From Desulfoferula sp040751985 (lineage in GTDB: Bacteria > Desulfobacterota > Desulfarculia > Desulfarculales > Desulfarculaceae), in contig JBFMFU010000017.1 of assembly GCA_040751985.1 (NCBI GenBank), positions 3,706 to 67,705 on the forward strand: a DNA stretch of 64,000 bases, written 5' to 3'. A program made the position numbers and the translations under genes. How positions within the stretch are numbered: position 1 is the stretch's first letter; every line of letters starts with the position of its first letter. Below are positions 16,875 through 25,630 of this stretch, one piece after another. Under the pieces are notes generated by a model. The model did no database searches and had not been told where the DNA came from. It worked only from the letters and a program-made list of their open reading frames with translations.

Positions 16875-17753
16875 CTAGCGCAGGGCCCCGGCGATCTTGG
16901 CCGCCACGGCGCGCAGGTTACTCAGGTAGTCCGCGGCCAGGGGGTCCAGGGGCACCACCACCCCGCCGATGGCCCGGGCCAGGGAGGCGGCCGTGGCGCT
17001 GGGGAACTGGGGCTGCACGAAGATCACCCGCACCCCCTCGGCCTTGGCCTCGGCGATGAGCGTGGCCAGGCGGCGGGGTCCGGGCTCCTTGCCCTCCAGC
17101 TCCACCGCCTCCTGCTTGAGGCCGTAGTCGTCGGTCAGGTAGCCGTAGGCCGGGTGGTAGACGAAGATGGTGCGGCCCTTAAGCGGGGCCAAGGTGCGGG
17201 CCAGCTCCGCGTCCAGGGACTGGAGCTCGGCGTCCAGCCGGGCCAGGTTGGCCCGGTAGAGCGCGGCCCGGGCCGGGTCCGCGGCCATGAGGGCCGCGGC
17301 CGCGTTGGCGGCCAGGGTTTGGGTCCGGCGGGGGCTCAGCCAGACGTGGGGGTCGGGCGCGCCAGTGGCGTGGTCGTCCGCCTGGCCCGCGTGGCGGTGG
17401 CTCTCCAGGCGGCGCAGCTTGAGGCCGGCGATCAGGGAGACAATCTGGAGGCCGGGCAGCTTGGCCTGGAGGCGGGGCAGGAACACGGCCTCGAAGGGCA
17501 TGCCGATGCTCAGGTAGAGCCGGGCCTGGCTCAGGGCGGCCAGTTGCTTGGGCGTGGGCTCGTAGGTGTGGGGCGAGCGCCCCGGCGGCACCATCACCAC
17601 CACCCGCAGCTCCGGCCCGCCCAGGCGCTCAAGCAGCCAGACCTGGGGCGGGATGGACACCCCTACGGTCAACGGCTGCGCCGCGGCCGCGGGCAGGGCC
17701 AGGCACAGAAGCACGAGCAGGCAGCAGAGGGCGATGGGACGCAAGTAAGGCAA
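16875..17753 (-). CDS. Zinc/manganese ABC transporter substrate-binding protein (ZnuA-like)
   Basis: 292 residues, cluster A-I binding protein. Sec signal at residues 1-25 (LLVLLCLALPAAAA). The expected metal ligands are H62 (SPHTYEP), H136 (DPHVWLSP), H200 (VYHPAYGY) and D270 (VPLDPLAADY). The His-rich loop between the first two ligands is short (SHRHAGQADDH), less than in typical ZnuA. No ATPase or permease gene is adjacent, so it either serves a transporter encoded elsewhere or is an orphan. A palindrome 19 bp upstream suggests metal-responsive control. Confidence 0.87.
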   Translation of the reverse strand: MPYLRPIALCCLLVLLCLALPAAAAQPLTVGVSIPPQVWLLERLGGPELRVVVMVPPGRSPHTYEPTPKQLAALSQARLYLSIGMPFEAVFLPRLQAKLPGLQIVSLIAGLKLRRLESHRHAGQADDHATGAPDPHVWLSPRRTQTLAANAAAALMAADPARAALYRANLARLDAELQSLDAELARTLAPLKGRTIFVYHPAYGYLTDDYGLKQEAVELEGKEPGPRRLATLIAEAKAEGVRVIFVQPQFPSATAASLARAIGGVVVPLDPLAADYLSNLRAVAAKIAGALR

Positions 17754-17771
17754 GGGGGCCTCCGGGTGCGA

Positions 17772-17796
17772 TTTGGTATTACATTATATTACCAAA
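17772..17796. promoter_or_regulatory. Palindrome upstream of the ZnuA-like gene, Zur-box candidate
   Basis: TTTGGTA and TACCAAA arms enclose an A/T-rich centre over 25 bp. On the minus strand a TATAAT lies inside the palindrome, so a bound repressor would block the promoter. Shape and gene context fit a Fur-family (Zur-type) operator; the family is inferred from the neighbour, not from a match to a known consensus. Confidence 0.55.
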
Positions 17797-17822
17797 CCGC
17801 GCGCCCGCAGGCAAAGGCAAGC

Positions 17823-18767
17823 TCAGGCCATTCCCCGCTGCTGCTTATACCAATCTATGGTGGCCTTCATGCCCTGTTCGAAGTCCATGCGAGCCCGGAA
17901 GCCGAACTCAGCCTGGGCCCGGCTCACGTCCAGGCGCCGGCGGGGCTGGCCGTCGGGCTTGCTGGGGTCCCAGATGATGCGGCCCTTGAAGCCGCTCAGG
18001 CGGGCGATCATCTGGGCCAGGTCCTTGATGCTGATCTCGAAGTCCGCGCCCAGGTTCACCGGATCGGACTTGTCGTAGCGCTCGCTGGCCAGGATGATGG
18101 CCTCGGCCGCGTCGTCCACGTAGAGGAACTCCCTCGTGGGCTTGCCGGTGCCCCAGACCGCGATGGAGTCTTGGCCGGCCTCCAGGGCGTCGCAGCACTT
18201 CTTGATCAGGGCCGGGATCACGTGGCTGGTGGCCTCGTCGAACTTGTCGCCCGGTCCGTAGAGGTTCACCGGCAAGAGGAAGATGGAGTTGAAGCCGTAC
18301 TGCTGGCGGTAGGCCTGGCTCTGTACCAGGAGCATCTTCTTGGCCAGGCCGTAGGGGGCGTTGGTCTCCTCGGGGTAGCCGTTCCAGAGGTCCTCCTCCC
18401 GGAACGGCACCGGCGTGAACTTAGGGTAGGAGCAGATGGTGCCGATGGCCACGAACTTGGCCACGCCGCGCACCCGCGCCTCTTCCATGAGCTGGGCGCC
18501 CATCATCAGGTTGTCGTAGAAGAAGCGGCCGGGCTGGGCCAGGTTGGCGCCGATGCCCCCCACCACCGCGGCCAGGTGGATCACCAGCTCGGGCCGGGCG
18601 TCGGCGTAGGCCCGCTGCACGTCCGGCAGGCGCACCAGGTCGTAGTCGCGGCTGCGGGGCACGAAGACCTCCGCGCAGCCGCGCCCCTTTAGCTTGGCCA
18701 CCAGCCGCCGGCCCAGGAAGCCGGCCCCGCCGGTGACCATCACCCGCTTGCCCTGCCAGAAGGACAC
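17823..18767 (-). CDS. fcl: GDP-L-fucose synthase (GDP-4-keto-6-deoxymannose epimerase/reductase)
   Basis: 314 residues, extended SDR. VTGGAGFLG near residue 10 binds NADPH; the catalytic set is Ser in GTICSYPK and Tyr/Lys in YGLAKK; LPVNLYGPGDKFD and the C-terminal FRARMDFEQGMKATIDWY are typical of the family. GTG at 18767 is chosen, two bases after the gmd stop; the longer frame would run through gmd. It makes GDP-L-fucose from the product of the upstream gene, for surface polysaccharide. Confidence 0.92.
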   Translation of the reverse strand: MSFWQGKRVMVTGGAGFLGRRLVAKLKGRGCAEVFVPRSRDYDLVRLPDVQRAYADARPELVIHLAAVVGGIGANLAQPGRFFYDNLMMGAQLMEEARVRGVAKFVAIGTICSYPKFTPVPFREEDLWNGYPEETNAPYGLAKKMLLVQSQAYRQQYGFNSIFLLPVNLYGPGDKFDEATSHVIPALIKKCCDALEAGQDSIAVWGTGKPTREFLYVDDAAEAIILASERYDKSDPVNLGADFEISIKDLAQMIARLSGFKGRIIWDPSKPDGQPRRRLDVSRAQAEFGFRARMDFEQGMKATIDWYKQQRGMA

Positions 18768-18769
18768 GT

Positions 18770-19756
<987 letters not shown>

Positions 19757-20049
19757 GCCTCCTCCTTCTGGGGCCGTGCGCGGGGCTGTCGGCCCCGCCT
19801 GATACACGCCGCCTTGCCCCGGCGGGCGTGGCTTCATTCTAGGGCATCAGGGGCCGCCAGACAACGTATTGCCGCGCGCCCCCGCAATTTTTGGCCCCGC
19901 GGGCGCCTGGGGCCTTTTCTCCAGCGGCCGGCTGGTGCATTATGGTGCTTGGGTTGTCAGCCGCTCTTGACTGCCCTTCACCCGCAGGGTATGGATTTAG
20001 CTCTGCGCCCGGTGCCCGCGCAGGCGCCACAAACCGGAGACGCCAGCCC

Positions 20050-21696
20050 ATGAGCCAAGACAAGCCCGCCATTTCCCTGAGCCCCGAGGGCGAGGCCTTC
20101 CCCCTGCCCGGCCCGGCCGAGTACGAGGCCGAAAACCGGCGCCTGGCCGAGCTGGTGGCCGCGCAGCGGGCCAACGGCCGCGAGATCGTGGTGGTGATGG
20201 GCGTGGGCTTCGTGGGCGCGGTCATGGCCGCAGTGGTGGCCGACAGCACCGGCCCGGACGGCCGGCCCGGCAAGTTCGTCATCGGCATGCAGCGGCCCAG
20301 CACCCGCAGCTTCTGGAAAATACCCCAGCTCAACCGCGGCCAGGCCCCGGTCAAGGCCGAGGACCCCGAGGTGGAGACCACCATCGCCCGCTGCGTCAAG
20401 GACAAGGGCACCCTCACCGCATCCTTTTCCTACGAGGCCCTGACCCATGCCGACGTGGTGGTGGTGGACGTGCAGTGCGACTACTCCAAGCAGGCCCTGG
20501 CCGAGGTGACCAGCGGCCACGTGGAGATGGCCGCCCTGGAGGAGAGCCTGAAGATCATCGGGCAGAAGGTGCCCGCCGGCTGCCTGGTCCTCATCGAGAC
20601 CACGGTGCCGCCGGGCACCACCGAGTACGTGGCCCACCCCATCATCAAGAAGGCCTTCGAGGCCCGGGGCATCGACAGCGAGCCGCTGTTGGCCCACAGC
20701 TTCGAGCGGGTCATGCCCGGCCGGGAGTACGTGAAAAGCATCCGCGACTTCTGGCGGGTCTGCGCGGGCATCAACCCCGAGAGCCGGGCCCGGGTGGAGA
20801 AGTTCCTGGGCGAGGTGCTCAACGTAGCCGCGTTCCCGCTCACGGTGCTGGACCGGCCCCTGGAGAGCGAGACCACCAAGATCGTGGAGAACAGCTTCCG
20901 GGCCACCATCCTGGCCTTCCTGGACGAGTGGAGCACCTTCGCCGAGCAGAACGGCGTGGACTTGGTCAAGGTGATCGGGGCCATCAAGAAGCGGCCCACC
21001 CACAGCAACCTGATCTTCCCTGGCCCCGGCATCGGCGGCTACTGCCTGCCCAAGGACGGCGGCCTGGGGGTCTGGGCCTACCACCACCTCATGGGCTTCC
21101 AACAGCCCTTGTTCAAGATGACGCCCCTGGCCATCGACATCAACGACAGCCGGGCCCTGCACGCCGCCGAGCTGGTGCGCGACGCCCTCAGGAACATGGG
21201 CACCCTGGTGGCCAACAGCCGCATCGTGGTCTTGGGCGCGGCCTACCGCGAGGACGTGGGCGACACCCGCTACTCGGGCAGCGAGCTGGTGGTGCGCCGC
21301 CTGGCCGAGATGGGCGCGGACTTGGCCGTGCACGACCCCTACGTGCTCAAGTGGTGGGAGTTCGCCAAGCAGGAGGAGTACCCGGCCACCAGCAGCAGCC
21401 GGGCCCGCTTCTTCCGCAACCAGGAGGGGCTCAAGGACCTGGCCGTGAGCCAGGACCTGCCGGCGGTGCTCAAGGGCGCCAACGCGGTGGTGCTGTGCGT
21501 GCGCCACGCCCAGTACCTGGAGCTGGACCCGGACCAGGTGGTGGCCGCCTGCGGCGGGCCGGTGGCCATCGTGGACTGCTTCGCCATCCTGGACGACAAG
21601 CGCATCCGCCGCTACCTGGAGCTGGGCTGCGAGGTCAAGGGCCTGGGCCGGGGGCACATCAAGCGCCTCAAGGACGAGGTGCAGGGCAAGAAATAA
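20050..21696 (+). CDS. UDP-glucose/GDP-mannose-type nucleotide-sugar dehydrogenase
   Basis: 548 residues, longer than the usual 430-450. About 45 residues precede the Rossmann motif GVGFVG (51-56). The middle domain has KIVENSFRATILAF and the catalytic cysteine lies near residue 332 in GPGIGGYCLPKD; the C-terminal UDP-binding domain has LGAAYREDVGDTRYSGSE. It oxidises a nucleotide sugar to the uronic acid with two NAD. Arg instead of Lys in AYREDVGD, and the long N-terminus and insertions, make this a divergent subgroup, so the sugar substrate is uncertain. Probably part of polysaccharide synthesis with gmd and fcl. Confidence 0.85.
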   Translation: MSQDKPAISLSPEGEAFPLPGPAEYEAENRRLAELVAAQRANGREIVVVMGVGFVGAVMAAVVADSTGPDGRPGKFVIGMQRPSTRSFWKIPQLNRGQAPVKAEDPEVETTIARCVKDKGTLTASFSYEALTHADVVVVDVQCDYSKQALAEVTSGHVEMAALEESLKIIGQKVPAGCLVLIETTVPPGTTEYVAHPIIKKAFEARGIDSEPLLAHSFERVMPGREYVKSIRDFWRVCAGINPESRARVEKFLGEVLNVAAFPLTVLDRPLESETTKIVENSFRATILAFLDEWSTFAEQNGVDLVKVIGAIKKRPTHSNLIFPGPGIGGYCLPKDGGLGVWAYHHLMGFQQPLFKMTPLAIDINDSRALHAAELVRDALRNMGTLVANSRIVVLGAAYREDVGDTRYSGSELVVRRLAEMGADLAVHDPYVLKWWEFAKQEEYPATSSSRARFFRNQEGLKDLAVSQDLPAVLKGANAVVLCVRHAQYLELDPDQVVAACGGPVAIVDCFAILDDKRIRRYLELGCEVKGLGRGHIKRLKDEVQGKK

Positions 21697-21737
21697 GCGC
21701 CGCCCCGGCCGGGGCGGGGAGCAGAGGGCAGGTGTAA

Positions 21738-22445
21738 ATGGCCGCCAAGATAGACCGCAAAAAGCTGCTCAAGCAGCCGGACGAGTTTCTGACCTTCAGC
21801 GACCGGGCCATCAAGTGGGCCCGGGACAACATGCAGCGGGTGCTCATCATCGCCAGCGCCCTGGTGGCGGCCCTGGTGATCGTCATCGGCATCAAGGCCT
21901 ACCTGGACTACCACCAGCGCCAGGCCGCCGCGGCCCTGGCCCCGGTCATGGCCGGCTACCAGGTGGTGGTGGAGGGCAAGGCCGACGCCAAGATGATGGC
22001 CAGCCTGGCCGACCAGCTCAGCAAGGTCACCAAGGACTACGGCGCCACCCCGGCCGGCAAGCAGGCCCGCCTGGCCCTGGGCGACCTGCTGCTCACCCTG
22101 GGCCGCTATCCCCAGGCGGTCAAGGTCTTCTCGGCCCTGAGCCAGGAGTCGGACCTGCCCGGCGCCCTGTCGCCCATGGCCTGGCGCGGGCTGGGCCAGG
22201 CCCAGGAGGGGGCCAAGAACTATGCTGCCGCGGCCGCCGCCTACGGCAAGGCCGTGGAGCTGGCCGGGCCGCATTTGCGGCGGCTGTGCCTGCTGGACCG
22301 GGCCCGGGTGCTGGGCGCGGCCGGGGACAAGAAGGCCGCCGGCGACATCCTGCGCAAGCTCCTGGCCGACCCGGCCGCGGCCGCGGTGGCCCAGCGGGCC
22401 AGGGTGGGTCTGTCCGCCCTGGGCCTGGAGGCCAGCGGCGGATAG
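21738..22445 (+). CDS. Membrane-anchored TPR-like protein (YfgM-type topology)
   Basis: 235 residues. One hydrophobic helix near residues 37-55 (VLIIASALVAALVIVIGIKAY) follows a basic cytoplasmic start; the rest is helical with TPR-like units from about residue 100 (ALGDLLLTLGRYPQAVKVFSAL, WRGLGQAQEGAKNYAAAAAAYGKAVE). The topology resembles YfgM and similar periplasmic scaffold proteins. It sits 41 nt after the sugar dehydrogenase and is followed by a strong terminator, so the two genes form one transcript. Confidence 0.7.
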   Translation: MAAKIDRKKLLKQPDEFLTFSDRAIKWARDNMQRVLIIASALVAALVIVIGIKAYLDYHQRQAAAALAPVMAGYQVVVEGKADAKMMASLADQLSKVTKDYGATPAGKQARLALGDLLLTLGRYPQAVKVFSALSQESDLPGALSPMAWRGLGQAQEGAKNYAAAAAAYGKAVELAGPHLRRLCLLDRARVLGAAGDKKAAGDILRKLLADPAAAAVAQRARVGLSALGLEASGG

Positions 22446-22472
22446 GCCCGCAGGCCGAGGCGAAAAGCAAAG

Positions 22473-22502
22473 GCGCTCCGCCGAGAGGCGGGGCGCTTTT
22501 TT
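22473..22502 (+). terminator. Intrinsic terminator after the TPR gene
   Basis: GCGCTCCGCC (22473-22482) pairs with GGCGGGGCGC (22487-22496) around a GAGA loop, followed by six T. It marks the left boundary of the A/T-rich HEPN island. Confidence 0.88.
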
Positions 22503-22536
22503 GTGGGGGGGAATACGGCTTGAAAAGTAAATACAG

Positions 22537-22580
22537 CATCGCGTAGGTTGGGTTGAGGGGCGCAAGCCCTAAGACCCAAC
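22537..22580. repeat. REP-like palindrome, left flank of the HEPN/Cas2-like cassette
   Basis: TTGGGTTGAGGGGCG pairs imperfectly with the following GCCCTAAGACCCAA. A near-identical copy lies at 24234-24278. The 357-bp gap 22446-22802 holds the terminator, this repeat and then A/T-rich sequence with a weak promoter-like pair (TTGATA at 22707, TATAAA at 22728, spacer 15) before the HEPN gene. Confidence 0.7.
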
Positions 22581-22802
22581 GATCAATCTAATATTGGTTT
22601 TTGCTACCACTCAACCGGTCCTCATAACATAAAGGCCCTCGCTTAGGTGTAGGCTTCCTAACCAGGAGTAGCCCTGATCGATTTTTTAGCCTTTTTGATT
22701 GCACGATTGATAGGACTTTGAGTAGGGTATAAAAGGAAGGAAATCTTTAAACAAACAAATTTTGACCCGTGTGAACATTTACCTACTAAATAGGAGGCAC
22801 AA

Positions 22803-23534
22803 GTGCCTGCCAAGAATCGACATGTTAAGGGAAAGGTAGCTACTAAAAATAAGGTGCCTTCGCAGACCAAAAAACCAAGGGCCGGTGCGGACAGAGTGGT
22901 GACCACTCAGCCGTTAACTTCATATGACATATTCAAGCTTTGTATTGAGCGCGCTGAAAACTTAGTAAAACTCCACAAAGCGGCGCACGGTAAAGCAGGG
23001 AAACCAGAAAAGTATACTGCTGATGCACACCGGGCATCGATAGTGCTATCAATATCCGCGCTAGATGCCTTTATTAGGGATTTTGTTATCTGCCGGACCA
23101 GAGAACTCCTTGCGATGAAATCGCACGCTTTACCTACAGCATTATCTGTGCAAATTAAAAGGTTCATCAAGGATGACGAGCTGCTTGAAGCCGCTCGCAA
23201 AGACGACCTTCTTGAGCGGGTCGAAAAAGCATTTCGCAATGATTTTGAAAAACGGTCATTTCAGGGGACAAAGAATATTGAAGAAATGTTACAGGTTGTT
23301 GGTTACAAGAATGTGTTTCATGAAGTCGCTATGAAGGCAAAAATGAATGAAGACACATTGCGTCACGACCTCGACAAGTTCACACAAAGACGCCATGCAA
23401 TCGCTCACCGTGGAGATTATGAACTCAGCCAGAACCCCCCAAAAGAGAACGTCGTTACTAAAAAAGATGCCGAAGACTGTATAAAGCTAGTGCGCCGGAT
23501 AGCTAAACATATGCAAAAGCAGGGGGCAAGCTAA
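22803..23534 (+). CDS. HEPN-domain protein (RiboL-PSP-like), putative RNase
   Basis: 243 residues, GTG start with TAGGAGG upstream. The first 35 residues are basic and probably disordered. From residue 40 the protein is helical, and RRHAIAHRG contains the R197-x4-H202 signature of HEPN ribonucleases in the position expected near the end of the domain. HEPN nucleases act in toxin-antitoxin, abortive infection and CRISPR systems. Codon use and base composition are visibly A/T-richer than the neighbours, indicating transfer. Its TAA overlaps the ATG of the Cas2-like gene by one base. Exact HEPN subfamily and activity are inferred. Confidence 0.72.
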   Translation: MPAKNRHVKGKVATKNKVPSQTKKPRAGADRVVTTQPLTSYDIFKLCIERAENLVKLHKAAHGKAGKPEKYTADAHRASIVLSISALDAFIRDFVICRTRELLAMKSHALPTALSVQIKRFIKDDELLEAARKDDLLERVEKAFRNDFEKRSFQGTKNIEEMLQVVGYKNVFHEVAMKAKMNEDTLRHDLDKFTQRRHAIAHRGDYELSQNPPKENVVTKKDAEDCIKLVRRIAKHMQKQGAS

Positions 23535-23809
23535 TGAGTCGCCTACTGATTGTCAGTTATGACCTGGTAAATCCCGGACAAAATTACGAAAAATTAGTTA
23601 AGTTAATTAAGTCTTACTCCAGTTGGGCCCGCTTGGGTGGTTCAGCGTATTTAATAGTTACTGATTCAACTCCTGTCCAAGTGCGAGATCATCTTCAACA
23701 GGCTTTAGACTCAAACGATAAGTTATTTGTTGGTTCTGCTCCGCCGCCATCGGCTTGGGTTGGCATGCCTGAAGAGGTCAGCAAGTGGATTCACGCAAAC
23801 CAGAAGTAA
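23534..23809 (+). CDS. Cas2-like small protein (SinR/VapD-type fold)
   Basis: 91 residues. RLLIVSYDL with Asp10 at the end of the first strand is the Cas2 pattern; after it come an amphipathic helix (NYEKLVKLIKSY), a strand (SAYLIVT) and a second helix-strand unit ending NDKLFVGSAP. Length matches Cas2 and the SinR-like small proteins found outside CRISPR loci. No Cas1 and no repeat array are nearby, so CRISPR adaptation is not implied. The one-base overlap with the HEPN gene suggests stoichiometric expression, as in toxin-antitoxin pairs. Confidence 0.62.
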   Translation: MSRLLIVSYDLVNPGQNYEKLVKLIKSYSSWARLGGSAYLIVTDSTPVQVRDHLQQALDSNDKLFVGSAPPPSAWVGMPEEVSKWIHANQK

Positions 23810-23858
23810 GTTTAGAAAATAATATCTTGCTTCGTTTGGGTCGCGAGCTTTAGCCACA

Positions 23859-23993
23859 AAATCCAACAACTCCTTACTCCCTTTTCAACCACCCATCGCA
23901 GGAAAGGGAGGATTGCCACGGCGCGGCGGGACAACGTCTTTGCCGTCGCCGCCGCCCCGGCCGCCGCGCCTCGCAAAGACGGCTATGCTTGAT
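23859..23993. repeat. GC-rich dispersed repeat, copy 1
   Basis: From CCAACAACTCC to GGCTATGCTTGAT; carries GATTGCCACGGCGCGGCGGGA and GCGCCTCGCAAAGACGGCTAT. It is repeated in direct orientation at 24270-24403, and its core recurs at 53089-53184, 53248-53409 and 53775-53945. The region 23810-24530 contains no convincing gene, only repeats. Confidence 0.8.
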
Positions 23994-23998
23994 CTTGG

Positions 23999-24074
23999 TG
24001 TAGAGGAGGGGTTTATCCCCTCCTTTCTTTTGCAGGCGGCAAGAAATCGGGCGGGGATAAACTCCGCCTCTACA
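23999..24074. repeat. Inverted repeat with 22-bp arms
   Basis: The 22-base arm at 23999-24020 (TGTAGAGG ... TTTATCCCC) is complementary to 24053-24074 with two mismatches around a 32-nt loop. Likely a small palindromic MITE-like element or a long RNA hairpin. Confidence 0.7.
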
Positions 24075-24092
24075 CATAAGAAAAAATGTTCC

Positions 24093-24224
24093 GGGTGGCC
24101 CGGACAACTGGTTGTCCGGGCGCCGCAGGCGCAAGCGGTCTTCTTGTCTTCGTTGCCTTGCGCCGGACCTCTTGTCGCTGCGCTGCGCTCCGCGACCCAG
24201 ACAGGCGAGCTGTCTGGGCCACCC
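24093..24224. repeat. MITE-like element, copy 1
   Basis: Bounded by GGGTGGCC and GGCCACCC. Inside are two shorter palindromes, CCGGACAACTGGTTGTCCGG next to the left end and CCAGACAGGCGAGCTGTCTGG next to the right end, joined by sequence with CTCTTGTCGCTGCG. A second element with the same ends and internal design lies at 44153-44316. Confidence 0.7.
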
Positions 24225-24233
24225 AAAATAAAG

Positions 24234-24278
24234 CGATCGCGTAGCTTGGGTTGAGGGGCGCCAGCCCCGAAACCCAAC
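24234..24278. repeat. REP-like palindrome, right flank of the HEPN/Cas2-like cassette
   Basis: GCGTAGCTTGGGTTGAGG followed by GCCCCGAAACCCAAC; nearly the same as 22537-22580 and in the same orientation. The two copies bracket the HEPN/Cas2-like genes and the repeat nest. Confidence 0.7.
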
Positions 24279-24403
24279 AATTCCTTCATCCCCTTTCAAC
24301 CACCCATCGCAGGAAAGGGAAGTTTGCCACGGCGCGGCGGGAGAGCGGCCTTGCCATAGCCGCCGCCCCGGCCGCCGCGCCTCGCAAAGACGGCTAGGCT
24401 TGA
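24270..24403. repeat. GC-rich dispersed repeat, copy 2
   Basis: Direct repeat of 23859-23993 over about 134 bp with scattered differences, from CCCAACAATTCC to GGCTAGGCTTGAT. It slightly overlaps the REP-like palindrome to its left and ends 130 bp before the purine nucleoside phosphorylase stop. Confidence 0.8.
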
Positions 24404-24530
24404 TGGTGATGAAATCATGCCGGCTGGGCTGGTGCCTAAGCCCCGGCCCGGCATCCCGGCGGGTCAACGGACGCGGACCGGCCCTGCACCTATATATAGA
24501 AGTAGCAACCGCGAGGGCCGGCGGCCGGCC

Positions 24531-25355
24531 CTACATCCGGGCCAGGACGCCGGTGATGACGGCCGTGAGGTCCTGCCCGGCCTGGCTGGCGTTGGCGATC
24601 ACCAGCTCGATGGGCGCGGGCTGCATGTTGGTGGGGTCATTGACGTTGCTGATGGCGGCCAGGCCCAGAACCTTGAGGCCGTGGTGCCGGGCGGTGATCA
24701 CCTCCAGCACCGTGGACATGCCCACCGCGTCCGCGCCCAGGGTGCGCAGCATGCGGGTCTCGGCCGGGGTCTCCATGGAGGGGCCCTGTAGCCCCACGTA
24801 CACCCCCTGATATAGCTGCACGCCCTTTTCCTGGGCCGCGGCCAGGGCCAGTTGGCGCAGGCCAAGGTCGTAGGCCTGGCTCATGTCCGGGAAGCGCTCG
24901 CCCCAGGCCTCCACGTTCTCGCCCCGCAGGGGGTTGTGGCCGGTGAGGTTGATGTGGTCAATGATGAGCATCACCCGGCCGGCCTGCATGCGGGTGTCCA
25001 GGCCGCCGGCCGCGCAGCAGAACACGAAGGCCTCCACCCCGGCCAGGGCCAGGGCCCGCACGGGCAGGGTCAGCTCCTGGGGCGTGTAGCCCTCGTATAG
25101 GTGGAAGCGGCCGGCCAGGGCGGCCACGGGCTGGCCGGCCAGGCGGCCCAGGATCAGCTCGCCGGCGTGGCTGGGCACCGTGGAGACCGGGAAGCCGGGG
25201 ATGTCCTGATAGGGAATGCGCGCCACAGGAGTTATGGCCTTAGCCAGGCCCGAAAGCCCGGTGCCCAGGGTCAGCCCCACCCGCGGAGCGAAGCCGGCCG
25301 GCATCCGGCTCTTCAGATGCTCCGCGGCCCCGACCACACGATCTTGATATTTCAC
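24531..25355 (-). CDS. Purine nucleoside phosphorylase (trimeric, PNP/MTAP family)
   Basis: 274 residues from the GTG at 25355, which has TGGGGTGG six bases upstream; an ATG at 25373 would add six residues but lies inside a palindrome (25365-25380) and lacks a ribosome site. Family motifs are GTGLSGLA (phosphate loop), VPSHAGELILGRLAG, GRFHLYEGY, QGPSMETPAETRM and GADAVGMSTVLEVI, with the base-binding Asn in ISNVND typical of guanosine/inosine-specific PNP. It cleaves purine nucleosides with phosphate for salvage. Normal family length is about 270-280. Confidence 0.92.
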   Translation of the reverse strand: MKYQDRVVGAAEHLKSRMPAGFAPRVGLTLGTGLSGLAKAITPVARIPYQDIPGFPVSTVPSHAGELILGRLAGQPVAALAGRFHLYEGYTPQELTLPVRALALAGVEAFVFCCAAGGLDTRMQAGRVMLIIDHINLTGHNPLRGENVEAWGERFPDMSQAYDLGLRQLALAAAQEKGVQLYQGVYVGLQGPSMETPAETRMLRTLGADAVGMSTVLEVITARHHGLKVLGLAAISNVNDPTNMQPAPIELVIANASQAGQDLTAVITGVLARM

Positions 25356-25514
25356 TTGGCCACCCCACAACATATTGTGGTACAATTCGTAGCAAAGGTC
25401 CTCGCGGCCAAAATGGCAGCCTGGGGCGAGGGTGTCAATGAAAAATTTCGCCAGCCAAGATCTAGAAATGACGGGGTAATTCTGAACGGAACCCTTTTTG
25501 AGAGGCGCCTTGGG

Positions 25515-25543
25515 TTGACAGCGCCGCCAATCCAACCGATAGT
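25515..25543 (+). promoter_or_regulatory. Sigma70 promoter for the lytic transglycosylase gene
   Basis: TTGACA at 25515-25520 and GATAGT at 25538-25543 with a 17-base spacer, about 80 bp upstream of the gene. Confidence 0.6.
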
Positions 25544-25630
25544 TGCCCGCTGAGGAGGGGGTGTTGGCACTTTAATTGCTCGTATGCGGGCAACGCCTTT
25601 TGGGGGATCGAGGCCATGGAAGGAGAAGAC

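Noticed and set aside
23534..23809. CRISPR adaptation locus because of the Cas2-like gene
   Set aside because: No Cas1, effector or regularly spaced repeat array in the window; the nearby repeats are long, irregular and palindromic.
23881..24467. Frames of 110-200 codons over the repeat nest
   Set aside because: They translate palindromic repeats, recur wherever the repeats do and have no ribosome site.
25365..25380. ATG at 25373 as start of purine nucleoside phosphorylase
   Set aside because: It sits inside the CCACAA/TTGTGG palindrome without a ribosome site; GTG at 25355 has one. Not decisive.
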